A stretch of 64,000 nucleotides of DNA from Ahaetulla prasina (GCF_028640845.1 NC_080540.1:132150420-132214419), one strand, 5' to 3'. Positions 9,991 to 21,789 are shown, counted from the stretch's first letter. The notes: generated from the letters alone by a model not told the origin. Numbers and translations: made by a program.

Positions 9991-10840
9991 AGGATCAAGT
10001 TGGGGATAGATTGTTTTGAAGATAATCTATATAGTCGCTAAGAATCAACCCGATTTGACACATAATATATATTACTATAGATTTTCTTCAGTGTAGTTTT
10101 TGTCTTTCTAAAATTATCAGTAGACCACTTCTGGGAATTAGTTCAGATAAATACATATGCAATCAAGCTCCTTGTATATTGGTTTTCTGACTCATTGCAT
10201 TCTTGGATCTATGCCATAAAATCTATGTTCAGACCTTTAAAATTATGCAATATTAAGGTCTGGTACTTATTGTAAGAGAAACTTAAGTTCATTGCCTTCT
10301 AAAGAGCAAACATTATGACATTTCTTTGAATTTCTTTTTACAGCCTGACAGTATAAGAGTTCTCTAAGGGTACAAGCTAACTAAATCATTCCTTTTTACA
10401 GTATTAGAACTTTTCTGTCCAAATTGCATAATCAGACCTAAGCAGAAGAAACAAGTGAAAAATGCCAATAATAGAATAATAAAACTGATTTGTTCTGGAA
10501 TTGATACTTCAGTGCATCCTGAACATGACAGCGAAGTCAATCTTAGCCCTAAATCCACTCCTGTTCATATTTCATTAGACACTTAGCTAAAAGACCATTT
10601 TAGATCAAATAAAAGCAGCAACTGCATTCAAGAGAGCTGTTCCACTCTACAAGAACCGAAAGGAGAGTCAGGGCAATCTCATCACCTCACAAATCAAGTG
10701 CTTTCCTCCAATTAGAGTATCAAAGCTTCACAGATATATTTGCCCAGATAATGTGACCGTTTTGATAATTATGACATGACAAGAGGATAAGAAACAGGTA
10801 TACAGTATGCTTTTTGAAATATAAATTCAAGGAATTGATT
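9991..10840. other. stretch without recognised features
   Basis: AT-rich intergenic DNA between two family A repeats. No conserved coding sequence, RNA gene or clear mobile element was recognised. Confidence 0.5.
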
Positions 10841-10842
10841 AT

Positions 10843-11195
10843 ACTGGTAGTCCTCATTTAGCATTCACTTGTTCAGCAACTATTCAAACTGCTGAATAAT
10901 AAGAGTTAGTTATTCACAACATGTCCTCATAGTTGTGTCTAGAGCAGCATCTCAAGGTCACATGATTGCCATTTGCCACCTTCACTACTAGCCTCTAACA
11001 AGAAAAATCAACTGAGATGCCAGCAGGAAGTCGCAAATGGCGATCACCTGACCATGGGATGCTGCAATCATAAAGATGTCACCTAACGATGTCAGCTGGG
11101 ACTGCTAGAACAGCCATTTAGCTCAGCACATTCACATAATGGTGTGCCTTACAACTGCATCATTTAGCAACCTAATTAACCTGTAGTCAAATGTT
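10843..11195. repeat. TIR-type repeat family A, diverged
   Basis: Starts 'tggtagtcctcatttagca' and shows the family's 'catctcaaggtcacatgatt', 'agcaggaagtcgcaaatggc' and 'catttagcaacctaattaac' phrases. It is strongly diverged. Confidence 0.55.
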
Positions 11196-11760
11196 TCAGG
11201 TAGGATTGAATGGAAATGTTGAAACTCTCACAATTCTAGTGTGTTCTTTTGACATAGTTGGCAAAGCATCATAAGAGAATTTTTCACTACATTGTCTAAT
11301 TGTTAATGTGTAATCCACTGAAGCATTCTATCTATGAAGGTATTGATTTTTTGACCCACATTCTCTATCGTCATTATTCCTAATTATGCATTTGTAAAAT
11401 ATGAAATGTATCTAATAGCACAATTATAACCTGTTCACAAAACAAGATGTCACTTTGGGTTGGCTCGGAGAGGTCTTTTCAGGTTGGTTGCTGTTGAATA
11501 CTGGGATCTTCCAACCATAATTGAACAAGAACTCTCTTATATGTTTCATTATTTCCTTGAGGCTATTATTTTTACTTGATGGTCAAACTAGATCTTGCCA
11601 ATGTGCATATCCAGAGACTAATTCTAAATCACAATTCTGTACAATGTACAAAGAAAACTGGGATTGATATCACCAAGGAATACCAATATAGAAAAACAAA
11701 GCGTGCAATTTGTAACCAAAAAGTAATATCTGGATCCAAACACAGGCTTTTTTGAAGTAA
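11196..11760. other. stretch without recognised features
   Basis: AT-rich intergenic sequence; nothing recognised on either strand. Confidence 0.45.
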
Positions 11761-11762
11761 TA

Positions 11763-12083
11763 CAAGTAGTCCTGGACTTACAATCGTAACTGAGCTTGGA
11801 AATGATGGTTGTAACTCACGACAGTTGTAAAGTAGCTCATAGCAGTAATAAAGTGACTGCCACAGTCATAAAGCAAACGCCACCGTAAAAATCCCAATGT
11901 TGTAAACTGAACCCATTGTTTGCTATGGGCATTGTAAATCATGATCACATGACTGTGGGTGGTTGCTGAGTGCCCAAAACATGATCATGTGACTGTGGGA
12001 AGGGGCAGGCTATCAGCTGCAACTTTTGAACTGTTGAATTTTGAACAGTCACTAAATGACCAGTCAGAAGTCAGGGACAACCC
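11763..12083 (+). repeat. TIR-type repeat family A variant
   Basis: Starts 'caagtagtcctggacttaca' and ends 'gtcactaaatgaccagtcag'. The internal sequence differs from other copies and duplicates an 'acatgatcatgtgactgtgg'-like phrase, so it is a distinct subfamily or an internally deleted copy. Confidence 0.55.
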
Positions 12084-12390
12084 ATATACTACCATCCCTT
12101 CTTTTGCAAGGAATAATTAAAAATATTTCCCAAATTGAGGCTAAGTCTTGCTGGGTTTTTTTCTCCCCAGCTACCACCAATTCACCCTTCCCTCCCCACC
12201 CACCCCCAATACTAGTCCTTCTCTCCCATTTGGTCCCTTCTGAACCACAATTTCAGCTGTTCTTTTCTTTAGCCCATATTGTGAGGATGAAGTGTGATCA
12301 TTTCTATAATTAGGACCATTTATGTATGTGTTCTTTGTTCAACAAAGTCTGAAGTTTTCTGATACTCTAATTTCTCTCCTGAAGATAAAA
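12084..12390. other. stretch without recognised features
   Basis: CT-rich and AT-rich intergenic sequence between two family A repeats. A plus-strand open frame at 12056-12313 is not conserved. Confidence 0.45.
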
Positions 12391-12392
12391 TT

Positions 12393-12645
12393 ACAGGTAG
12401 TCCTTGACTTGCAGCCATTTGTTTAGTGACCATTCAAAGATACAATGGCAATGAGAAACGTGAGTTAAAACCAGTCCTCTCACTTACAATCAACACATCC
12501 CCACAGTCACATGATCAAAATTTGGACACTTGGCAACTGGAATGTATCTATGTTGATGGCGGCATCCCAGCATCACGTGATCACCATTTGTGACCTTCCT
12601 AACCAGTTTCTGATAAGCAAAGTCAACGGGGGAAGCCAGAGTATA
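12393..12645 (+). repeat. TIR-type repeat family A, right part replaced by Rex1 LINE
   Basis: Starts 'caggtagtccttgacttgca' and runs to 'caaagtcaacgggggaagcc', where the expected remainder of the family is missing and LINE coding sequence begins. The Rex1 copy probably inserted into, or recombined with, this repeat. Confidence 0.6.
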
Positions 12646-12649
12646 AGAT

Positions 12650-14203
12650 GAAGATTGTGGATACTTTTTATAGTAATAACATGAGGCAAGTGTGGCGAGG
12701 GATTCGGCAAATTACCAACCATCAACTGACCAGTGTCATCTCTGCTGAGGGGAATCCTTTGTTGGCAGAGGAGCTGAATCATTTCTTTGCTTGCTTTGAA
12801 GTGGAGACATCAGAGACAGCTAAAATACAGCCACCAGGCCATTGTAGCCCCCACCTCATTGTGGAGGAACAGGAGGTGAGGAGCATTCTGAGGGCTGTGG
12901 ACCCTAGAAAGGCTGCTGGTCCTGATGGCCGAGAGTTTAAAGACTTTGCTGATCACTTGGCTGGAGCCTTTACCAGAATCTTCAATCGGTCTTTATCCCA
13001 GTCCACTATTCCATCTTGTTTGAAGGCCTCCACCATTGTTCCAAAGAAGTTCCCTATCAATAACCTCAACGATTACAGACCAGTGGCCCTCGCTCCTATC
13101 ATCATGAAGGGGTCTGAGAAATTGGTCTGACGGCACATCATTTCTGGTCTTCCACATACATTTGATAAACACCAGTTTGCATACAGAAGAAATAGATCTA
13201 CAGAGGATGCTGTAGCCATCACTCTTCACACTGCTCTGACTCATCTGGAGCAGCGGAGGGCTGGGGCTATGTGAGGATGCTTTTTGTAGATTTTAGCTCT
13301 GCATTTAACACAATACTTCCACATAGACTAGTGTCTAAACTTATGGATCTTGGACGTTCTTATTCAATCTGCCTTTGGATTATGGATTTCCTGTTTGGCC
13401 GCTCTCAGTGGGTCAGATTAGGTAATCATATCTCTTCAGCCCTTATTCGTAATACTGGTATACCACAGGGTTGCATGTTCCTTACTCTATACTCTTTATG
13501 TACATGACTGCATTCCCACTCATGTTAGTAATATTATTACTAAATTTGCAGATGATACAACAGTGGTGGGACTCATCTCCGGGGGGGGGGGGGGATGAGT
13601 CTGCCTATCAAGATGAAATGGACCGGTTGCTTTCGTGGTGTGGAGACAATAACTTGGTCCTTAACACCAATAAGATCAAGGATCTTATAGTGGACTATAG
13701 AAGGAATAGATCAGACATCCAGCCTTTGCTTATCAATGGAGACTGAGTGGAGCAAGTGACCAGTTTTAAGTTTCTGGGTATTATCATAAAAGAGGACCTG
13801 ACCTGGGACATTGCAGCAGTGGTCAAAAGGGCCCACCAGAGATTATACTACCTGAGACTTCTCAGGAAACAACAACTGAATGGAAAACTGCTGGTGACCT
13901 TCTACCGTTGCACCATAGAGAGTATTTTAACTTACTGCAACTGTGTATGGTTTGCCAATTCCACAGTGGCAGATAGGACAGCACTCCAGAGGGTTAACAT
14001 CATTGCCCAGAGGATCATTGGTTGCCCTCTCCCCTCTTTGGAAGAGCTTTATAGCTCCCGCTGCCTTCAAAACATTCTTAAAGATCCATCTCATCCTGGG
14101 CACCCTTATTTTGAACTATTACCATCTGGCAGACAGTACAGGATAATAAAAACAAAGATAAATAGGGTGAAAAACAGCTTTTATCCCAGGGCAGTAGCTA
14201 TAT
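12650..14203 (+). pseudogene. Rex1/Babar-type LINE reverse transcriptase, degenerate
   Basis: The plus strand encodes, across frameshifts, a CR1-clade reverse transcriptase. In order it shows [84 protein letters not shown] (the catalytic YADD-like box as FADD) and DPSHPGHPYFELLPSGRQYR near the end. The pattern of the last motif and of 'RSTEDAV' is typical of Rex1 elements. Stops at about 13128, 13272 and 13744, a frameshift near 13500 and a G-run at 13580 make it inactive. It lacks the endonuclease, as expected for a 5'-truncated copy. Confidence 0.82.
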
Positions 14204-14584
14204 TGAATTTATTTATTTTATTTTATTTATTTGATTTTTATACCACCCTTCTCCCGAAGGACTCAGGGCGGTGTACAGGCAGAATAAAACAAACAATACA
14301 AAATACAATTAAAATGCAATTTAAAAAACTTATTTAAATTAGCCTGACAATTTAAAAATTTACCATACACTAAAAAACCCCATTTAAAATTAATAAAATT
14401 TGACATTTAAAATTCAATTTAAGCCAGCCCCGCGCAGATAAAAAGGTGTGTCTTCAGTTCGCGGCGAAAAGTCCGAAGGTCAGGTATTTGGCATAAACCT
14501 GGGGGAAGCTCGTTCCAGAGTGTGGGAGCCCCCACAGAGAAGGCCCTTCCCCTGGGGGCCGCCAGCCGACATTGTTTGAATTCT
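14204..14584 (-). mobile_element. CR1/L2-like LINE 3' end inserted in the Rex1 tail
   Basis: The T-rich left end 'tttattttattttatttatt' is the A-rich 3' tail on the minus strand, followed by 'cgccctgagtccttcgg'-like sequence and by codons for LWNELPP..-like and RRELKTHLFICAGL-like peptides. The same family is at 37.49-38.3 kb. The flanks ttgaatt (about 14203 and 14576) look like a target duplication within the Rex1 3' UTR. Confidence 0.65.
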
Positions 14585-14770
14585 ACGGCATAGTGCAATA
14601 TTAATGCAATATTGGGTTTTCAGTTCAATTGTATAGAATGTAAAGGATGTGTGTTTGTGTATTATTTTTATAGTTATAATATACACCAAAGATGGCATTT
14701 AATTTTGTTATATGAGATGCAGTAAACTAAACTAAATTAAACTAAACTAAATTAAACTAAACTATTATTC
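14585..14770 (+). repeat. Rex1 3' tail and A/C/T-rich simple repeat
   Basis: Sequence after the inserted LINE plausibly continues the Rex1 3' UTR. It ends in a short tandem pattern of aaactaaactaaatt units at about 14725-14765, which may be the LINE's 3' terminal repeat. Confidence 0.5.
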
Positions 14771-14949
14771 AGTGATTTTTAGTATTTTCATAAAATATGT
14801 AAATTTTGAAAATGTAAATTTTCTCCCAAGCAAATTCTACTCAGAAAGCTTTGTATTGCTCCAGCATACCATCTTGGGAAAAAATGGCCTTGACTAAATA
14901 TAGAATTTACAAAGCATTCTTTGTTAATAGAAAGAGGATTTATGTTCCT

Positions 14950-15991
14950 TTGCTTGATAATTCTATTACCACAATCTTCACTGAGTGCTTTTTTTTCAAT
15001 ATTTATGACTGTAAACATTTTGGGGTGTGTATGTGTTTGAGTTGATTTTTATTTTACAATGTTAAAAATACTGGATTATTTTCCTATAAGAAATAATTAT
15101 TTTGTTGATATGATACAGGTTATCTAGCTTAGAGTAAAACTGTCAGAGTGGTCATTCGTTGGCTTTACAAATGTTTCACTTAGCAACAGAAATTTGGGAT
15201 TCAATTGTGATCATAAGTCAAAGACCTCCTGTACCTGGCTAAAAATTGTAAAAGAGGTAATCATAACTACCTGGTGATTGGAATTTTGGGAAGTTTTAAA
15301 TTCACAAGGTAAAGGTAAAGGTTCCCCTCCCACATACATGCTAATCATTGCCGACTCTAGGGGGCAGTGCTCATCTCCGTTTCAAAGCCGAAGAGCCAGC
15401 TGTGGCCGGCATGACTCAATGCCAAAGGCGCATGGAACGCTGTTACCTTGCATTTTTATGTGCTTTCAAAACTGCTAGGTTGGCAGAAACTGGGACAAGT
15501 AACGGGAACTCACCCCATTACACGGCAGCACTAGGGATTCGAACTGCCGAGCTGCCAACCTTTCGATGGACAAGCTCAACATCCTAGCCCCTGAGCCACC
15601 GCGTCCCTTTTAAATTCATACTGGTCAGAAATTCCAAGTGTGGAAATCTCAACACAATTAGGGATCACCAAGTCGAAGGAAATTGAATTAGAAATCTTAT
15701 ATGAATTATATAGGTTATATAATTATAGTATCAGTAGTTAATTACAAGTGATACTGTTGCTCATTACAACAACGTTTTGTAAAGTTCACGAAGTATTTTG
15801 AGGAAACAACTTGTAAGAAATTATGCATATGTTCCTCAAGAAGCAGCTTTTAGAGGAATTAGGCTAGTAGTTTTTTTTCCTCCCAGCCTGGGAAGTGTAA
15901 GCTTTCTTTCTCATATTTCTCAGCAATATTTATGTCAGGGGGACATAAATTCAATTCCTGGGAATTGAAATCCATATATTTGGAGATTCCG
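14950..15991. repeat. tandem duplication 2, unit 1
   Basis: This 1042-bp unit is repeated head to tail at 15992-17034 with only a few differences (for example one extra A in the 'ttttgtaaaagttc' stretch). The boundaries share the octamer ttgcttga. Each unit includes a family A fragment, a Sauria-type SINE and unique sequence. Confidence 0.88.
15305..15610 (-). mobile_element. Sauria SINE (copy in unit 1)
   Basis: On the minus strand it starts 'gggacgcggtggctcagggg' with a B-box-like 'ggcagttcgaatcc', and on the plus strand it opens with 'ggtaaaggtaaaggttcccc', the tail shared with BovB LINEs. Head, body and tail are in the canonical order. This is the best-preserved SINE family member in the window. 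Confidence 0.88.
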
Positions 15992-17034
15992 TTGCTTGAG
16001 AATTCTATTACCACAATCTTCACTGAGTGCTTTTTTTTCAATATTTATGACTGTAAACATTTTGGGGTGTGTATGTGTTTGAGTTGATTTTTATTTTACA
16101 ATGTTAAAAATACTGGATTATTTTCCTATAAGAAATAATTATTTTGTTGATATGATACAGGTTATCTAGCTTAGAGTAAAACTGTCAGAGTGGTCATTCG
16201 TTGGCTTTACAAATGTTTCACTTAGCAACAGAAATTTGGGATTCAATTGTGATCATAAGTCAAAGACCTCCTGTACCTGGCTAAAAATTGTAAAAGAGGT
16301 AATCATAACTACCTGGTGATTGGAATTTTGGGAAGTTTTAAATTCACAAGGTAAAGGTAAAGGTTCCCCTCCCACATACATGCTAATCATTGCCGACTCT
16401 AAGGGGCAGTGCTCATCTCCGTTTCAAAGCCGAAGAGCCAGCTGTGGCCGGCATGACTCAATGCCAAAGGCGCATGGAACGCTGTTACCTTGCATTTTTA
16501 TGTGCTTTCAAAACTGCTAGGTTGGCAGAAACTGGGACAAGTAACGGGAACTCACCCCATTACACGGCAGCACTAGGGATTCGAACTGCCGAGCTGCCAA
16601 CCTTTCGATGGACAAGCTCAACATCCTAGCCCCTGAGCCACCGCGTCCCTTTTAAATTCATACTGGTCAGAAATTCCAAGTGTGGAAATCTCAACACAAT
16701 TAGGGATCACCAAGTCGAAGGAAATTGAATTAGAAATCTTATATGAATTATATAGGTTATATAATTATAGTATCAGTAGTTAATTACAAGTGATACTGTT
16801 GCTCATTACAACAACGTTTTGTAAAAGTTCACGAAGTATTTTGAGGAAACAACTTGTAAGAAATTATGCATATGTTCCTCAAGAAGCAGCTTTTAGAGGA
16901 ATTAGGCTAGTAGTTTTTTTTCCTCCCAGCCTGGGAAGTGTAAGCTTTCTTTCTCATATTTCTCAGCAATATTTATGTCAGGGGGACATAAATTCAATTC
17001 CTGGGAATTGAAATCCATATATTTGGAGATTCCG
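15992..17034. repeat. tandem duplication 2, unit 2
   Basis: Near-identical copy of 14950-15991. It is followed by unique sequence in which 112 bp (17327-17438) again repeat an internal piece of the unit. Confidence 0.88.
16347..16651 (-). mobile_element. Sauria SINE (copy in unit 2)
   Basis: Duplicate of the SINE at 15305-15610, carried by the tandem duplication rather than by a second insertion. It differs by one base in the 'gactcta(g/a)gggg' stretch. Confidence 0.88.
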
Positions 17035-17326
17035 TTGCTTGAGAAATGCTAGTATATATCCCTCAATGTCTATAGAAAGTTTTTTTTTAATTTAAGAAAA
17101 ATCATATTCCAAAATTTTGTAAATTTTCAAATGGAAGCATCACATTTCTTTGATTTTAGCTTCTGGAAAGGAACAGTATCTTAAGAGATACTGCTTTGTA
17201 ATGAGAGGAGTTGTGCCCTCCCAAACAAATTAGAAGGTACCACTTCTTTTTCTTGGTTGCCAGGATATTAAAACATTTAAGAAATGCACACCTATAGTAA
17301 AGACACAGATCCTATCAACGTGAAGG

Positions 17327-17438
17327 GTTAATTACAAGTGATACTGTTGCTCATTACAACAACGTTTTGTAAAAGTTCACGAAGTATTTTGAGGAAACAA
17401 CTTGTAAGAAATTATGCATATGTTCCTCAAGAAGCAGC
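17327..17438. repeat. third, partial copy of duplication 2
   Basis: The 112 bp from 'gttaattacaagtgatactg' to 'cctcaagaagcagc' match about 16777-16889 and share the extra A seen in unit 2. It is separated from unit 2 by about 290 bp of unrelated sequence. Confidence 0.8.
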
Positions 17439-17571
17439 ATACAGCCTCTCAGAAGTATAGACTGTATTAGAGCAGCTTCTCTTTTCCCTGAGGTAATTTG
17501 GGAAGAGTGCCTTCTGCCCCTATAGGTGTATTTGGAGGCCTACACAAAGGCACCCTTTTAGAGACGGACGA

Positions 17572-17706
17572 GTAAGCTTCCTAAGGACTCTACTACAGTA
17601 TTCTTGATGAACGTATCTTTTATGTACACCGAGAGCATATGCACCAAGACAAATTCCATGTGTGTCCACTTACACTTGTCCAATAAAAAAAATCTATTCT
17701 ATTGTA
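17572..17706 (+). mobile_element. snake CR1-like LINE 3' tail with ttcta repeats
   Basis: The phrases 'gagagcatatgcaccaagac' and 'cacttgtccaataaaaaa' followed by 'tctattctattgtattct' are the complement of the LINE tail at 45.75-45.95 kb. This 3' end is the type associated with AATAG microsatellites in snakes. It ends right where the ACSF2 promoter island starts. Confidence 0.7.
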
Positions 17707-17719
17707 TTCTGTTCGCCAG

Positions 17720-18427
17720 CCAAGCGCCTCGGACGATCGCTGTTTAAGAAAAGCAGCGCCAAGGAGCGCTCGGAGTCCCCCTTCAAGAAGGACCCGGCCA
17801 TTCCGTCTGTTAGAAAGTCTCGGACAACCTCTTTGGACCCTCCAGATGGAGCGATGGAAGACAAGGTCCCATCTTCGCGGGAAGACCAGCTGCTTCTCCA
17901 GCCTGTTCCGGGACTCGAAGTGGGGGGAAGCTCCTTCTCCCTTGCAAGGATTAAAAAAAACAAAACAAAAAGCAACACGCGTTGCCTTCTTTGGGTTTGG
18001 TGCAGGTTGTTCTTCTCTTCCCTCTTCCGTTTTTTTCAGAGCCTGCGAGAGCAAGCGGGCGCTCAGCGCGGGAGGACACCCCCGCCTTAAGAAGCAACCT
18101 GTCCCGGATTCTAAAGCTGGGCTTCTCCACCGTCCCAGCAGAACCCAGCCTGACAGAATGGCTGGTCCCAAAGAAGGAAATCACCGCCCACTTTCACTTT
18201 TCTCGCTGACGCGACAGAGCCAAACTTGGCCCAAGCAAGCGCCCCAGTTCGGGGAGCGAAAGCGCAACGCAGCGCCGCCCCTTCGCCCGCCTCGCCTCCG
18301 GCTCTATCTCCGCGTTCCAGCTGCAGCTCCAGCCTCTTTTCCCTTCCGCAAGTGTCTGAAGTCAGAGCGGGGATCTGACTGCTGCTGCTCCTGCTGCTCT
18401 TGCATCTGTAGCGCGAAGGGGAACCTC
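17720..18427 (+). promoter_or_regulatory. ACSF2: ACSF2 promoter region / 5' UTR (CpG-island-like)
   Basis: GC- and CpG-rich DNA immediately upstream of the ACSF2 start codon, in contrast with AT-rich flanks. No TATA box is evident, as expected for a housekeeping mitochondrial enzyme. The frame of the start codon stays open far upstream and includes an in-frame ATG at 18158, so the true transcription start decides the N-terminus. Confidence 0.65.
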
Positions 18428-18525
18428 ATGGCTACCGCCACCGCCTCGCTCAGAAGAGTCGCTCGGGAGCTGTTGACCACCCTCGGGGTGACTCGAAGCA
18501 GCCACCGGGGCGTGCAGCAACTCAG
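18428..18525 (+). CDS. ACSF2: ACSF2 exon 1: start codon and mitochondrial presequence
   Basis: ACSF2 is a mitochondrial matrix medium-chain acyl-CoA synthetase of the AMP-forming (ANL) family. It activates fatty acids with ATP and CoA. The exon encodes MATATASLRRVARELLTTLG and 12 more residues, rich in Arg, Ala, Leu, Ser and Thr and without acids except one Glu, as in mitochondrial targeting peptides. It ends CTCAG followed by gtagag (donor) in phase 2 and completes a Ser codon with exon 2. The N-terminus is not conserved among species, so the call rests on the island, frame, splice phase and known exon 1 size. An in-frame upstream ATG (18158) is possible but would disturb the presequence. 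Confidence 0.75.
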
Positions 18526-20050
18526 GTAGAGGACGAGGGGAAAGGGGGTCCACCGAGCCGCGAGCTCTTTGGAAGTCCGAAGTTGAGGGGCAAAGACAGA
18601 GGGCGGGGGCAGGTAGAAAGAGGACAAAAAGAGATGGAGGGTGGGTGGGGGGAGAGAGAGATTTGAGGAAAGTATTATTTGAATGTTTTGAGAGGTATAT
18701 TTGGGCAGGAGTGGCACCTGAATAGATGTAAGAAAATGGGGATAGAATTGCCAGAAAAGTTGGGTGAAACAGCCTGGAGGAGCAGGAAGCAAACTAGGGT
18801 GTTGAAGGGATGTCTATTCAGGAAAAGGAAGAAATGTCCTGACCTATTTGGACAGCATTGGCAATCTCTGGCAGTTGCAAAAAGCTACTGGTATTTAATT
18901 CAGTGACAGGTTAGGATATGTATGGTGTTCAGAAAGAACAGTAAATAAAATACAGGAGTTTGAACTCAGTGCATCTCCCTTTATCCAGGATTACAGAGAA
19001 TTCCCTTTGCTCCTTTTATAGCCCTGTGTCAGTTGGCCATAGATACTCTTCTAGTTGTCCTCAGGTGCTAGTGACTTCAGTGAGACATCCAGGAAGTTCT
19101 CTTGGCAGCAGTACCAAAGTCGCTTATCATCTCTTCTGGTTTTTCCCCCCCCAGCGTCCCAATGTACTGCCCAATTTTGGGATGCCCTTTCAAGGACTGC
19201 AATTCTACTTAAACTTTTTGACCAGCCAACTGTAGCTACGTGCTGCCACCTGGGCTGACTCATATTTAACCAAGCTGGTGTTTTAATTGAGTCCCTGAGA
19301 TATATAACTTCCCTGTTCATTCTTGCCTACAGTATTACAAGAAGTTTGTCTCCCTTATATCCACATCCCACAACTCGTAGTGGTTAGAACTATCTAAAAT
19401 TGGATTCCTAATATATTATGGATTATAATACTGAAAGGCTAGTGATTCTAAATTTAACAGTGAAGAGATCATAAAAAAATAAAATGCTGAAAAGTAGGTA
19501 GAAAAGTCTGTGTAAGAATGTATTTTGCAGTCTTCCCATGACTGCAAATCTCTTCTCTCTCTTTCTCCCTTTCTTTCTCTCTCTCTGCCCCAGCTCCCCC
19601 TCTCCCCCTTTTTATACTATTTTATTTCTCTGGTCCGAGTAATGGATTTTGCTTTAAAAATCCCATGACTATTAGCAACCAGCCAATTTTTTATAGCTGC
19701 AGGCAGGCAACTTGAAACAGCAAATTCTTCATGCCCTTGAATTTTGCCTTCTTGTACATGCTAAACGTTCTAGGAACAGGTTGCTGCTGATTTCTCAAAG
19801 TGCTATTTGAAATTACAATGTCGTGAAGTGACGAAATCCTGTTGCTGTGGAATGCAAGATAATTGCTTGTGTTGAGTTTGTGCTTCAGGTTAAGATATCA
19901 CTGGTAAAAAGCCACTTGACTTCTGGCCCAAACAGCCAAGGACATTTTATGAAGTCAGTGCAGGATGCTTATTTAACAGGTGTCAAGATGAAGTCAAGAT
20001 CAGCCAAGATAGCTAAAGTATTATTTGTATCAGAGATTCCTAAATTTTCT
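18526..20050 (+). other. ACSF2 intron 1, first part, no recognised element
   Basis: The GC-rich shoulder of the island falls off by about 18.66 kb. The rest is unique AT-rich intron with a CT-rich tract at 19550-19610. Open frames here are not conserved. Confidence 0.5.
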
Positions 20051-20054
20051 CAAC

Positions 20055-20378
20055 TCATGGTCCCCTGAGTAATTTTTTATAGCACCCCTAAGTTGTAGTT
20101 CATGTAGCCAGTGTTTTCTGAAGACCCTATGGTCTTTCTATGATCACGTAGCCAGCATGACTATATGTTGAGACTATTAACTTCCCATCAAAGTGGTACC
20201 TATTTATCTACTCGCATTTGCATGCTTTTGAACTGCTACAGATAGGGGGGCAGGAACTAGGGCAAGTAACGGAAGCTCATCCTGAGGCTCAGTGCTTAGG
20301 TCTCAAACCCAGGCAGTCAGCTTTCCAATTGACAAGCTCACCTTCTTTAACTGCTGAGTCATCCTGCCCCCACAAATA
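20055..20378 (-). mobile_element. old Sauria-type SINE
   Basis: The plus strand carries 'agccagcatgactat', 'aactagggcaagtaacggaa' and 'ttgacaagctcaccttcttt', the complement of the Sauria SINE body and tRNA-like head, with much divergence. Confidence 0.65.
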
Positions 20379-20529
20379 AATAAAGGGATTATCATCCTAT
20401 TATAATTCTCAATCCCAATCTGTTAAACAGAATTTGGAAGCACTTCTTTTGCTGCTGCTGATGGACAACTCATCCAAACATAGTTTGACTGGTAGATAGC
20501 TAATGGGATTTTGCAATGATATATAGTCC

Positions 20530-20911
20530 TGTCAACCCTGAAGCTGACCTGACTGAGGCCATTTTGAGGCTTCAGGGCTGCCACAGCTGGAGCTAAGGGA
20601 CAGGGAGGGGGGAGAAAAGATAGCTAAAACAAAACACTTTCTCTTGGGAACCAAGGATGTTTCAGCCGGTGCTTGGAAGGAGGGGACTGAGGTTACCTAG
20701 CAACTGGACTGTATCCTGATTGGATCATGTAACTGATTGTTTTGAGAAAGTGAAAAACATTTACATTTAATTAGGTGAAAACCTCAGGAACATTTAGAAT
20801 TGGTTTTCACCAGCCTGTGCCAATATGGCTTACCCAATAAACCTATTCTTTGAGGAATTTACCTGCCTCAGAGTTTTGTTTGCTATGGGTATGTTACTTG
20901 GAACCCTGACA
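20530..20911 (+). mobile_element. probable solo LTR (endogenous retrovirus type)
   Basis: The 382-bp segment starts TGTCAACCC and ends CCCTGACA, giving TG...CA ends with a short inverted repeat. It has an 'aataaa' (about 20836) some 75 bp before the 3' end and no coding sequence. No convincing target duplication was seen ('agtcc' versus 'attct'), so the boundaries or the class may be off. Confidence 0.5.
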
Positions 20912-21086
20912 ATTCTATTATGTGAGTTTAGTGGTATAAATTTTTTTAACATATACAGTGGTTTGCTATTATTCTAATATATTCCTTCAAAAAAGCCGTA
21001 AAAATATTTTAGCGCTGTGGAAAAGCAAATAGTAATAGCATTTAGACTTATATACCACTTCATAATGCTTTACAGCCCTCTCTAAG

Positions 21087-21547
21087 CAATGTTCCCTCTA
21101 ATTTTTCACGAGTCTGAGCAAGCACACTAACTCCCTGAGCAGTCCCTTGGACCACTGTGAGCAACATCAGACGTGCGGGTCATGCCAGCATCGCATCCAT
21201 TCAAGTCACATGATTTATTAAATCCATTCATTTATTTTATTTATTTATTATTATTATTATTTTATTTTATTTATTTATTTATTATTATTATTTATTATTA
21301 TTCATTTATTAAATCCATCCATTCAAGTCACATGATTTATTAAAAGAATCAAACAGATTCGGCTAGCTAAAAGTTTTAGCTAGAATCGGCTAGCTAAAAG
21401 TTTTAGCTAGATTCGGCTAGCTAAAAGTTTTAGCTAATCAACGTCATTTGACAGGCGTTGATTAGCTGCGCAGCACAGATTTTCTGTGCGCGGAGACCGT
21501 GTCAGCAGTGCGCATTTGCGCACGCGCGCAGTTTAGAGGGAACAGTG
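21087..21547. mobile_element. hAT-like non-autonomous element with internal tandem repeats
   Basis: The ends are CAATGTTCCCTCTAA and TTAGAGGGAACAGTG (one mismatch). They are flanked by the perfect octamer tctctaag at 21079-21086 and 21548-21555. Inside are an ATT-rich simple repeat (21235-21305), three tandem copies of a unit containing ggctagctaaaagtttta (about 21358-21436) and a 'gcgcacgcgcgc' CpG-rich end. Confidence 0.85.
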
Positions 21548-21593
21548 TCTCTAAGCAATTTATAGTCAGCATATTGCCTCCAACAATCTAGGC

Positions 21594-21789
21594 CAGTGGT
21601 TCCCAACCAGTGTGCCGCGGCACTAAGGGGTGCCGTGAGATCTTTTGAGGGTGCCGGGAACTTTTGAGCTACGGAGATTTTAAATATCTATTTCCTTATA
21701 AGGGTGCCGGGAACTTTTGAAAGGCTTTCCAAGGGTGCCTCAAACAAGAAAAGGTTGTGCCTCAAACAAGAAAAGGTTGGGAACCACTG
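21594..21789. mobile_element. hAT-like MITE with perfect 8-bp target duplication
   Basis: The ends are CAGTGGTTCCCAACC and GGTTGGGAACCACTG. The octamer atctaggc flanks both sides (21586-21593 and 21790-21797). Internal 'gggtgccgggaacttttga' occurs twice. No coding sequence. Confidence 0.9.

Noticed and set aside
15305..15610. tRNA gene candidate from A- and B-box-like motifs
   Set aside because: The motifs belong to the head of a Sauria SINE, which continues into the BovB-like tail; no complete tRNA cloverleaf.
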